DNA of 64,000 nt from F22 sp963668535 (lineage in GTDB: Bacteria; Bacteroidota; Bacteroidia; Bacteroidales; Bacteroidaceae), in NCBI GenBank assembly GCA_963668535.1, contig OY764867.1, positions 1,612,001-1,676,000 on the forward strand. The letters are read 5' to 3'. Below, in pieces: positions 56,757 through 64,000 of the stretch (positions within the stretch are counted from its first letter, which is position 1; each line of letters opens with the position of its first letter). A program made the position numbers and the translations under genes. The notes below the pieces were generated by a model, which saw nothing but the letters and a program-made list of their open reading frames with translations, made no database searches and was not told the DNA's origin.

Positions 56757-57308
56757 ATGCGAGTAATTAGTGGAATCTATAAGCGTCGACGTTTCGATGT
56801 ACCTAAGAGCTTTAAAGCAAGGCCAACAACTGACTTTGCTAAAGAGAACCTGTTTAATGTCTTAGAGCAGTATTGTGACTTTTCTACAGATGGTTTTACT
56901 GCTTTGGATTTGTTTGCTGGAACTGGGAGTATAAGTGTTGAATTGGTGTCGCGAGGATGTAGTCAAGTAATTAGTGTCGAAAAAGATCGGAAACATTATG
57001 CTTTTATTCAACAAGTGATGAAGCAACTCAAAGCAGATAGATGTATGCCACTTTGTACAGATGTATTCAAATATCTGAATCGATGCACTGCGCAGTTTGA
57101 TCTGATTTTTGCTGATCCACCTTATGCGTTGGATCGTCTTGGCGATCTTCCTGATCTTATTTTAAATGGTGGGTTTATGAAGGAAGTTAGTCTTTTTGTT
57201 TTAGAACATGGAAAAGATTATTCTTTCGTAGACCATCCTTGTTTTGTCGAGCATAGAGAATATGGTAGCGTTAACTTTACTTTTTTCTCGCATAATAAAT
57301 GGGAGTAA
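56757..57308 (+). CDS. rsmD: 16S rRNA (guanine(966)-N(2))-methyltransferase RsmD
   Basis: The 183-residue enzyme opens with MRVISGIYKRRRFDVP, then RPTTDFAKENLFNVL, the SAM motif LDLFAGTGSISVELVSRG and the catalytic FADPPYALD. These match RsmD, which methylates a guanine of 16S rRNA in small-subunit assembly. It ends the operon with the DUF3822 gene and lies 11 bases before the convergent cls gene. Confidence 0.94.
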   Translation: MRVISGIYKRRRFDVPKSFKARPTTDFAKENLFNVLEQYCDFSTDGFTALDLFAGTGSISVELVSRGCSQVISVEKDRKHYAFIQQVMKQLKADRCMPLCTDVFKYLNRCTAQFDLIFADPPYALDRLGDLPDLILNGGFMKEVSLFVLEHGKDYSFVDHPCFVEHREYGSVNFTFFSHNKWE

Positions 57309-57319
57309 TATCATGCATT

Positions 57320-58795
57320 TTACAATAGAGGACTAAATAATCGTGCTATAGATTCTTTTAATTGTGTTTTCTTTCCTCTTGCTTTCCATGTCGTCAGATC
57401 AAGTTGTGAGCAGTGTTTGATGTCTTTTTCAAATTGTAATCGCAATTCTCTAGCTAAATCAACGTCATAAATCATTGCGTTGACTTCAAAATTATGATCG
57501 AAACTTCTGTAGTCTAAGTTGGTAGATCCAACTGTAGCGTAACTATCGTCGAAAGTGAGTGCTTTGCTATGCAAGAATCCATCTTTATATAACCATATTT
57601 TCACTCCAACATCTAACAGCATGTCTATATAACTTTGTGAAGCATATTGTGTAATAATACTATCTCCTTTTTGGGGGAGCATGAGTTGTACATCAACCCC
57701 CGATAAACTAGCTGTCTCAATGGCGTTGAGCAGGGTTTCTGATGGTAAAAAATACGGTGTTTGTAGTAAGATTTTTTTTCTTGCTAAATGAATCATTTGT
57801 ACAATGCCTTGATGAATCTCTTGTATTCCTTGTAAAGGATTGTTTGCTACAATTTGTATTATGGATTTAGAATAACTTGTTGTTTGTATACATTCAGATG
57901 ATGCAGTGTGTTCGAGTATCTCTGGAAAATAATCGTTGTGAATTATCAGAGATTTATCAACAGTATACCAGTCTATCAAAAAACTTGTTTGGAGTCCATG
58001 TACTGCTTCTCCCCAGATTTCCATGTGCGTATCTCGCCAGTATGTGTGACGACCTCCATCCATGTATCTTTGAGCCAAATTCATCCCTCCAATAAAGCCG
58101 ATCTTACCATCTACAATAACCTGTTTACGATGGTTACGGTGATTGATTCGACTGGCCATACCTGGAAACCTTACTTTCATAAATGCTCGGGCCGCAATAC
58201 CGGCTTCTCGCATTTGTTCAAAGAAGTTTTTGGATGTAGACCAACTACCTACATCGTCGTATAAAACTCGAATTTCAACACCGTGTTGGGCCCTTTCTAT
58301 TAGGGCTTCTTGGACTTGACGACCTATATTGTCATCCTCAAAAATGTAGTATTGAAGATGGATGTGGTGTTGAGCGTTTTGTATTGCTTCTAATAGAGCC
58401 TGTAACTTATCATAGCCTGAATAGAAGAATCGTACTTTGTTGCCTGCTAGAGGAATAGAAGCACTATTTCCTTCAAATAGTTGTATGAGTGGTTTATATA
58501 CATGTGCTTGTTCTGGAGGCAATTGTATCGGAATCTGTTGTCTAGCCTTAGGCTTTTCAATTAAGCGGCTAAATTTACGATTCAATTGTTTTATATTAAG
58601 TTTTTTTCTTTGACCAAGAAAAAAATACAAAATGAGTCCAATAATTGGGAGAAATATAAGTGCAAGAATCCATGCCAATGTTTTGATGGGGGGGCGATTA
58701 TCCAATAAAATCATCAAAACAACTGGCACAAGAATGATTATATATATAATTTGGAAGGTGGAATTCCAGAAAAGAATCAAGGCTGGTATGTCCAT
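57320..58795 (-). CDS. cls: Cardiolipin synthase
   Basis: It joins phosphatidylglycerol molecules to form cardiolipin in the inner membrane. Two N-terminal helices (IIYIIILVPVVLMILL and LAWILALIFLPIIGLILYFF) are followed by two phospholipase D motifs: HRKQVIVD (His222, Lys224, Asp229) and HSKALTFDD later in the protein. Length of 491 residues matches bacterial Cls. It is the last gene of the run cdd, nudC, nrnA, cls, each spaced by at most 16 bases. Confidence 0.94.
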   Translation of the reverse strand: MDIPALILFWNSTFQIIYIIILVPVVLMILLDNRPPIKTLAWILALIFLPIIGLILYFFLGQRKKLNIKQLNRKFSRLIEKPKARQQIPIQLPPEQAHVYKPLIQLFEGNSASIPLAGNKVRFFYSGYDKLQALLEAIQNAQHHIHLQYYIFEDDNIGRQVQEALIERAQHGVEIRVLYDDVGSWSTSKNFFEQMREAGIAARAFMKVRFPGMASRINHRNHRKQVIVDGKIGFIGGMNLAQRYMDGGRHTYWRDTHMEIWGEAVHGLQTSFLIDWYTVDKSLIIHNDYFPEILEHTASSECIQTTSYSKSIIQIVANNPLQGIQEIHQGIVQMIHLARKKILLQTPYFLPSETLLNAIETASLSGVDVQLMLPQKGDSIITQYASQSYIDMLLDVGVKIWLYKDGFLHSKALTFDDSYATVGSTNLDYRSFDHNFEVNAMIYDVDLARELRLQFEKDIKHCSQLDLTTWKARGKKTQLKESIARLFSPLL

Positions 58796-58811
58796 AGGCT
58801 AGCGCATTATA

Positions 58812-59840
58812 TTACTTCATTAGGGAATCTTTGTACTCTTGTATGGCTTTTTCGTATGTTGCTACAGCATCAGACATTGGACCAAAGAATTCTCCGCCAG
58901 AAGCATTCTTATGACCACCTCCATTAAAATATTTAGTTGCAATTTCGTTGCATGCAAAATCTCCAATGGAACGAAGAGATACTTTAATCATGCTTTTCTC
59001 TTTATCTTCTCTTAAAAAGCAACTCATCTTCATGCCAAGAATTTGTAAAGGAAGATTTACAAAACCTTCACTATCTCCCTTCTTGAATTTATGTTTTTCT
59101 TGCTGTGTGTGTGACAAAGTCATTAATGCAGCATGTTCAGGATAGACATTCATCTGGCTAAGTAGTGTACCCATTAAACGGAGTCTTTCTTCACTGTACG
59201 TATGGTTTACTCGACGATAAATTTCATCTTTATCAATGCCTTTTTCCATGAGCATGGAAATAATAGCATATATTTCGGAGTTGTTTGAGTTATAAGTGAA
59301 ACTTCCAGTATCTGTCATCATGCCTAGGTATAAACATGAGGCTATGTCGTGATTGATTTGTGGAAAATATCCCATTTGATGAATAAATCTAAAGACCAAT
59401 TCACATGTTGATGAAATAGGTGGATGGGAAATTACAATATCGCAGAAATCATCTGGATATAGGTGGTGGTCAATCATCATTTTACGTGCTGGCGAATCGA
59501 CTAAAGCTTCTTTCATATCACCAGTACGTGATGGGATGTTGAAATCTAGGCAAATAATAAGATCAGCATCACGCAATATGGTGCGACATTCATTGGCACC
59601 ATTTGCATATACCAAAATATCGCTTGCGCCTGGTGCCCAAGCTAGGAAATTCGGAAAATCATTAGGCACAATAACTTGTGGAACACAATGTAGGATACGT
59701 ACAAAATGAGCCATGGCTAACGAAGAACCAATGGCATCACCATCAGGACCTACGTGGCATACAATGACCACATTTTTTGCTTCGTGTAGCCAAGTGTTGG
59801 CTAGTTTGATTTTTTCTGGAGCTATAGTATTGGTGAGCAT
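58812..59840 (-). CDS. nrnA: DHH family phosphoesterase, NrnA-like
   Basis: The 342-residue protein has the DHH motifs VCHVGPDGDAIGSSLAM, ICLDFNIPSR and MIDHHLYPDDF, and a DHHA1 domain ending with YFNGGGHKNASGGEF. NrnA-like enzymes degrade short oligoribonucleotides and can dephosphorylate 3'-phosphoadenosine 5'-phosphate. It lies 16 bases after nudC and 16 before cls. Confidence 0.92.
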   Translation of the reverse strand: MLTNTIAPEKIKLANTWLHEAKNVVIVCHVGPDGDAIGSSLAMAHFVRILHCVPQVIVPNDFPNFLAWAPGASDILVYANGANECRTILRDADLIICLDFNIPSRTGDMKEALVDSPARKMMIDHHLYPDDFCDIVISHPPISSTCELVFRFIHQMGYFPQINHDIASCLYLGMMTDTGSFTYNSNNSEIYAIISMLMEKGIDKDEIYRRVNHTYSEERLRLMGTLLSQMNVYPEHAALMTLSHTQQEKHKFKKGDSEGFVNLPLQILGMKMSCFLREDKEKSMIKVSLRSIGDFACNEIATKYFNGGGHKNASGGEFFGPMSDAVATYEKAIQEYKDSLMK

Positions 59841-59856
59841 AGATGTGTTGTTTATT

Positions 59857-60747
59857 TTATGTTGTTTCAGCGTTTTCTAACCAGTCATCAATTAAGAGAC
59901 GAGCTAAACTTAATTTCTTGGGAATAGCAGGTAGATTGTTCCGATGGTAGAATTGTCCACTAATTAACTCTTCTTCCTGAAGATGTATCTCTCCACTAGC
60001 ATATTCAGCAGTGAAACCTAGCATCAGTCCTGATGGATAAGGCCAAGGTTGACTGCCAAAATAGTTTATGTTTTTGATTTCTAAACCAGTTTCTTCTCGT
60101 ACCTCACGAAGTACAGTCTCTTCTAGTGATTCACCAACTTCCATAAAACCAGCTACTAGACCTTTAAATGATTTGCGAAAGCCACGTGATTGTACTAAGA
60201 ATATTTCATCTTTACCTCGAGTTATTCGTACTATCATCGCAGGTGAAATACGAGGGAAATACTCCTCGTTACATGCAGGGCATTTCATCATGTTGGGAGA
60301 GGCTTGTACGGTTGGTGTTCCGCATTTACCGCAGTAACGATGAGTTAACGCCCAATAGTGCATCTGATGAGCTTTTCCTACTGCGGTATATAGTTTATTT
60401 GCAAGCACATCATAAGCATCTCGCATTCCGACCCAGATATACCCTTCAATATATGGAGCTGTATCCATTTCTATAGATTGGGCTATTGGGGTAGATTCTA
60501 ATGGCAAGGTTATGGGGTGAATAATAGAATCGGTTACTTTGATGGGAGGCTGCTTACCCTGTGGGAGTGAATATGTAGTAAAATCACCATTGATATCTTC
60601 TTTGAGTAACAGAAGTTCACCATGAAGAATAATCCAATAATCATTACTGATAATGTCTTCGTTTAATGGACGATGCGCTTCTATCTTTTTCTCAGCTTCA
60701 CGCATCGTTTTAAATTCAGAGTATTTATTAACATCCAATATCATCAT
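59857..60747 (-). CDS. nudC: NAD+ diphosphatase (Nudix)
   Basis: The 296-residue enzyme has the zinc ribbon CGKCGTPTVQ and CPACNEEYFPR, followed by the Nudix box in GFMEVGESLEETVLREVREE and the downstream SQPWPYPSGLMLGF that marks NADH pyrophosphatases. It splits NAD(H), and related enzymes remove NAD caps from RNA. It is separated from cdd by two bases. Confidence 0.94.
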   Translation of the reverse strand: MMILDVNKYSEFKTMREAEKKIEAHRPLNEDIISNDYWIILHGELLLLKEDINGDFTTYSLPQGKQPPIKVTDSIIHPITLPLESTPIAQSIEMDTAPYIEGYIWVGMRDAYDVLANKLYTAVGKAHQMHYWALTHRYCGKCGTPTVQASPNMMKCPACNEEYFPRISPAMIVRITRGKDEIFLVQSRGFRKSFKGLVAGFMEVGESLEETVLREVREETGLEIKNINYFGSQPWPYPSGLMLGFTAEYASGEIHLQEEELISGQFYHRNNLPAIPKKLSLARLLIDDWLENAETT

Positions 60748-60749
60748 AG

Positions 60750-61241
60750 CTAATCATTTTTTTGAGGGAGTACATCTCCTTTAAAACTAAGAGGAACTAA
60801 AGATGATGCACTTTCAAGTATATATATTTTTTTTCTGCCAATCAAATAAACACGCATTGGCTTCTTTGAACGTATTTCAGTCTCAAGCATTACTTGACGA
60901 CAAGCACCACAAGGAGATAAGGGCTCGTCTAAAAATTCTCCTTTTGTATATCCTGTAATAGCTAGTGCTTTAATCGGCATGTCGGGGTATTGCGAACCTG
61001 CGTAAAATAGGGCGGTACGTTCAGCACAAAGACCTGAGGGGTAAGCTGCATTTTCTTGATTGCTCCCTGTGACTATTGTTTCGTTGTCTAGCAGAACTGC
61101 AGCTCCTACTTGAAAGCTAGAATATGGAGAATAACTGCGTTGAGTAGCTTTTTGGGCTTGACGCACTAAAAGCTGTTCCTGTTCTGTAAGCTCATCGAGC
61201 GTACAAATGCTCATGCTCGTAATGATTTTCTGCTGTTTCAT
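60750..61241 (-). CDS. cdd: Cytidine deaminase
   Basis: It deaminates cytidine and deoxycytidine in pyrimidine salvage. The zinc site is formed by CAERTAL and PCGACRQVM, with the N-terminal SYSPYSSFQVGAAVLL typical of the family. The protein has 163 residues, slightly longer than tetrameric forms because of a leading segment. It begins the minus-strand operon. Confidence 0.94.
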   Translation of the reverse strand: MKQQKIITSMSICTLDELTEQEQLLVRQAQKATQRSYSPYSSFQVGAAVLLDNETIVTGSNQENAAYPSGLCAERTALFYAGSQYPDMPIKALAITGYTKGEFLDEPLSPCGACRQVMLETEIRSKKPMRVYLIGRKKIYILESASSLVPLSFKGDVLPQKND

Positions 61242-61345
61242 CTGTTTAATAAGCTAAAATTATACCACAAAGTTAGTGATATGATAGGAATTCCCAATTA
61301 TTATAAGCATTTTTGTTGCTATAAAATGTTGAATAAAATAGAATT

Positions 61346-62266
61346 ATGTACTCAAAAACAAGTTTACTTTTTACCCGACTGAAGCAAATTACTTTGTTTT
61401 TCATAATTTTTGTAGGGATGAACCATATGCCTATTGTTGCGGGGCGTATCAATAGTTCTTATCGTGCTTATATAAAAAGATATAGTAAAATAGCAGTAGA
61501 TCAGATGGAAGAGTATCGGATCCCAGCAAGTATTACGTTAGCACAGGGACTATTGGAAAGCGCAGCAGGACGTAGTGATCTGGCACGTAAAAGTAATAAT
61601 CATTTTGGAATAAAATGTCATGGTTGGAGGGGGCGTAAAGTGTATCACGATGATGATAGAAGGCATGAATGTTTTAGAGCATACAGGCATGTTAGAGAAT
61701 CATATGAAGATCATAGTAAGTTTTTAAGAACACATAGGAGATATGCTTTCCTTTTTAGATATAGAATTACAGATTATAAAAGATGGGCAGAGGGCTTAAA
61801 AAAAGCAGGATACGCTACAAACCGATCATATGCAAACCGATTGATTAGCATTATCGAAGATTACAAATTATACAAATATGATAAAAAGGTTGGCAAAACT
61901 TTAGTTGAACTTGATCAAACACATTATACCCACACGATAGCTTTGGCAAATGATTTAGCGTATTTAGTTGCTCATGATGGAGATACTTGGAGGAGTTTAG
62001 CTAAAGAAACAGGAATTCGTGCCTCGTCTTTAATTAGGTATAATGAATTAGACAAGGATTATATATTGAATGAAGGAGATGTTATCTACCTGCATAAAAA
62101 GAAGAGCAAGGCTGCGCAAGGCTGCGAGGTGCATTATGTACAGCCAGGTGAATCAATGCATTTGATTGCTCAAAGATATGGAATACAAATGAAGTTTTTA
62201 TATAGAAGAAATCATTTATCCAGTGATTATTTACCAAAGGTCGGTGACCGATTAAAGTTGCGATAA
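61346..62266 (+). CDS. Glucosaminidase with C-terminal LysM repeats
   Basis: The 306-residue protein has an N-terminal hydrophobic signal, a glucosaminidase domain (ITLAQGLLESAAGRSDLARK, NNHFGIKCHGWRG, with the Glu of LLESAAG as the likely catalytic residue) and two LysM modules (YLVAHDGDTWRSLAKETGI and HYVQPGESMHLIAQRYGI). It probably cuts peptidoglycan glycan strands in the periplasm or at the cell surface. It resembles FlgJ-type hydrolases found alone in Bacteroidota. Confidence 0.93.
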   Translation: MYSKTSLLFTRLKQITLFFIIFVGMNHMPIVAGRINSSYRAYIKRYSKIAVDQMEEYRIPASITLAQGLLESAAGRSDLARKSNNHFGIKCHGWRGRKVYHDDDRRHECFRAYRHVRESYEDHSKFLRTHRRYAFLFRYRITDYKRWAEGLKKAGYATNRSYANRLISIIEDYKLYKYDKKVGKTLVELDQTHYTHTIALANDLAYLVAHDGDTWRSLAKETGIRASSLIRYNELDKDYILNEGDVIYLHKKKSKAAQGCEVHYVQPGESMHLIAQRYGIQMKFLYRRNHLSSDYLPKVGDRLKLR

Positions 62267-62295
62267 TAATCTGTTTTGATATATATTATAAAACG

Positions 62296-62332
62296 AAAAG
62301 GGATGCATCAATTGATACATCCCTTTCTTTTT
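62296..62332. terminator. Terminator between glucosaminidase and ferredoxin genes
   Basis: AAAGGGATGCATCAA (62297-62311) and TTGATACATCCCTTT (62312-62326) pair with one G-T and are followed by CTTTTT. The two flanking genes converge on it. Confidence 0.82.
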
Positions 62333-62345
62333 CGTGTGACGCTAA

Positions 62346-62516
62346 TTATTCACCTAGGTGGATTGCTTCTGATGGACAAACATCTGCACAAGCTCCACAT
62401 TCAGTACAAAGATCTGGATTGATGCTATAAATATCACCTTCAGAGATAGCCTCTACTGGACATTCATCGATACAAGTACCACATGCGATACAGTCGTCGT
62501 TAATTACGTAAGCCAT
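62346..62516 (-). CDS. 2[4Fe-4S] ferredoxin
   Basis: The ATG at 62516 gives a 56-residue protein with two CxxCxxCxxxCP motifs, CIACGTCIDECP and CTECGACADVCP, so it binds two [4Fe-4S] clusters and carries electrons at low potential. It is the clostridial type common in anaerobes. The longer frame to 62546 adds a poor ten-residue extension. Confidence 0.95.
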   Translation of the reverse strand: MAYVINDDCIACGTCIDECPVEAISEGDIYSINPDLCTECGACADVCPSEAIHLGE

Positions 62517-63008
62517 AATAATCTGTTTTATAAATGAATAAGTCAATTTTATAGGAAATCGTTATAAATAACAATTTCATAAGTGCAAATGTAATGTTTT
62601 TCTGTAAACTCTGTATAGCAAAATTGACTTTTATTGCTAATTTAACTCTTTTCTAGATTACCGAATACGCCAGTGATTGTGGGCAAGAATACTGTTGCTT
62701 ATTCGTGATTTTATGACTTTGATAAAGTGCTATTATAGAGTGTGTTTCTCTTCTCTTGATAATAGTCAATATTTATAGTGTTATTTGGGTCTTATCTGCA
62801 AAAAAACTTCTGTGTTATTCAACATGTTTGTATGTTTGCGATGTGCAAGATAATCTTAGTGTGACTAGGATACACTGTTATTAGGTAATAAGATTGTATT
62901 GAATGCGATTTAAAATCGCGTGTGATTACTCTTGAAAGAGAGCTTCTGATGACCTCAGATGAGGTTTTATAAAAAGATTAATAGGATAATAGTCAATGAT
63001 TAGGTATT
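62517..63008. other. 492-base intergenic stretch
   Basis: No gene is seen. A near-perfect palindrome GCGATTTAAAATCGC lies at 62905-62919 and a short stem CCTCAGATGAGG at 62953-62964 is followed by TTTTA. These may control the small secreted protein gene downstream. Confidence 0.5.
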
Positions 63009-63365
63009 ATGAAAAAGATTGTATTGAGTTTAGTGGCAGTGTTCTGCCTAATGACATCAGGATTTGCAGCTGGAATGCAACCTACTGCAGCTAATTGGAC
63101 TGCAAACATTAATGTTGAGATGCTTGCAAAGTATTTAAAACTTTCGGAACAGCAAGCTAAAGAAGTGGGGCATATTAGTAGTTTCTTTAAAGAAGAAATG
63201 AGAACGGCTAATAACGCTGATTCTGCACGTAGCGAACTCACAACTAAGGCGGTGAAAACAAATCTTAGATTGATGAGTAAGACTCTCGACAAAAAGCAGT
63301 ATGAAAAGTATGCTCTCTTGGTTAAAACTACTTTGAACAACAAAGGAATTAAGTTGAGCAAATAA
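63009..63365 (+). CDS. Small secreted protein, family not recognised
   Basis: The 118-residue protein has a signal peptide (VLSLVAVFCLMTSGFAAG) and a helical mature part with repeated K, E and A positions (MLAKYLKLSEQQAKEVG, SKTLDKKQYEKYALL). It somewhat resembles small helical periplasmic proteins of the Spy/CpxP kind, but I do not recognise it. A hairpin terminator follows the stop codon. Confidence 0.7.
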   Translation: MKKIVLSLVAVFCLMTSGFAAGMQPTAANWTANINVEMLAKYLKLSEQQAKEVGHISSFFKEEMRTANNADSARSELTTKAVKTNLRLMSKTLDKKQYEKYALLVKTTLNNKGIKLSK

Positions 63366-63390
63366 GCATTGCATTGGTAGGATTTTGTAA

Positions 63391-63421
63391 GCCAGCCCTC
63401 AATAGAGGGGTGGCTTTTTTT
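63391..63421 (+). terminator. Terminator of the small secreted protein gene
   Basis: GCCAGCCCTC (63391-63400) pairs with GAGGGGTGGC (63405-63414) with one G-T pair and is followed by seven T. Confidence 0.88.
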
Positions 63422-63437
63422 GTATATGTGAGAAGGC

Positions 63438-64000
63438 TTAAAGACGTACGCTGATTTTCACCCCTTTTGATTCATTTTGCATTCGGTCTAATGCTGTGAC
63501 TACATAAATATATTTATTGGTACCTGTGTGGTAGGGGAGTTTCCATTTGTTGTGTTTAGTGATTGTAGCAATGTGATGAGGATTGGATAAGTCAATTGGT
63601 TTCCCTTTCTTGAATCGATAGATTACATATCTGTCAGTTCGTTGGAGTTCAAAGGTGATTTCAGGTGAATAGTTGTGCTTGTATTTTTTTTTCGTTTTGT
63701 TGTGTAATTCCTTTATTTGTGGAGTATCCCATGTAAGATAGTAACCATCGGCATACCATCGGCATTTCAAATTACGTACAACTTCTGGTGCTTCATCGTC
63801 TATCCAAGGATACTTTGGTTGCAAAGCAAGTGTGGAATGATATACAAGTCGAAGGCTGTCTGCTATTCCTCCTATATTATCTACAATGCATTGTCCTGGC
63901 CACTGACAACTACCATTAATTGATGAATGGCTACGTTGACGTTTAATCTTTGCCGTAAACTGATTTTTGTTTGGATTAGTTACATCTGAATATTTTATTG
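63438..64000 (-). CDS. C-terminal part of a GH10-like glycosylhydrolase (GHL10/YngK family; 5' end outside window)
   Basis: Reading the minus strand, the frame stays open to the window edge, so the gene is cut and its N-terminus lies beyond 64000. The visible 187 residues include the words GQCIVDNIGGIADSLR and QPKYPWIDDEAPEV, then a fibronectin-type III-like domain (NLKCRWYADGYYLTWDTPQ to the end). In proteins of the family-10-like glycosylhydrolase group this region follows the TIM barrel, and DNIGGIADSL plus PWIDDEAP are typical. A TTG at 63824 is not a real start. The catalytic part is not in view. Confidence 0.7.
   Translation of the reverse strand, partial: IKYSDVTNPNKNQFTAKIKRQRSHSSINGSCQWPGQCIVDNIGGIADSLRLVYHSTLALQPKYPWIDDEAPEVVRNLKCRWYADGYYLTWDTPQIKELHNKTKKKYKHNYSPEITFELQRTDRYVIYRFKKGKPIDLSNPHHIATITKHNKWKLPYHTGTNKYIYVVTALDRMQNESKGVKISVRL

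Overview
The window is chromosomal DNA from a gut-type member of the Bacteroidales, most likely family Bacteroidaceae. The evidence is the 16S rRNA sequence, a SusC/SusD polysaccharide utilisation locus (PUL) with a hybrid two-component regulator, the uppS-bamA-ompH gene order, and repeated promoters of the Bacteroidota type (TTTG, 20 bases, TAnnTTTG). Species cannot be fixed by eye. Protein calls rest on recognising family motifs, without database searches.

Layout. 1-6050: the end of a GH2-like enzyme, a sugar:proton symporter and a DUF5107/TPR protein. 6157-13519 (minus): murI, then the envelope operon ribD, DUF6242 lipoprotein, uppS, bamA, ompH. 13585-17855 (plus): prmC, recX, pyrE, an SRPBCC protein, argH, tRNA-Gly and tRNA-Leu. 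17906-32395: a PUL with a hybrid two-component regulator (minus), a SusE/F-like lipoprotein, SusC, SusD, a GH30 and a GH2, whose enzymes fit attack on beta-linked galactan. 32579-36014: an arsenic operon with ArsR, a small thioredoxin-like protein, ArsF, ArsG, an ArsC-type reductase and an ArsP-like permease. This matches the layout known for nitroaromatic arsenicals such as roxarsone. 36185-40558: a split ThrE exporter, a membrane-anchored nitroreductase, a NosR-like flavoprotein/iron-sulfur membrane protein and an acyltransferase. 40559-43700: a GH97 gene between two copies of the rRNA leader. 44060-49086: one rRNA operon (16S, tRNA-Ile, tRNA-Ala, 23S, 5S). 49132-49549: a gene-free stretch with three perfect DnaA boxes and three 22-bp repeats. 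49550-62516: housekeeping genes (acyl-CoA synthetase, MtaB, glycosyltransferase, RecD-like helicase, a pilin-like protein with DUF3822 and RsmD, then cdd-nudC-nrnA-cls, a glucosaminidase and a ferredoxin). 63009-64000: a small secreted protein and the C-terminal end of a GH10-like glycosylhydrolase that runs off the window.

The points most worth a second look are the GH97 module embedded between duplicated rRNA leaders, the paired direct-repeat operators over the ars promoter, a possible functional link between the nitro-reducing ars genes and the downstream membrane nitroreductase/flavoprotein, and the DnaA-box cluster beside the rRNA operon.
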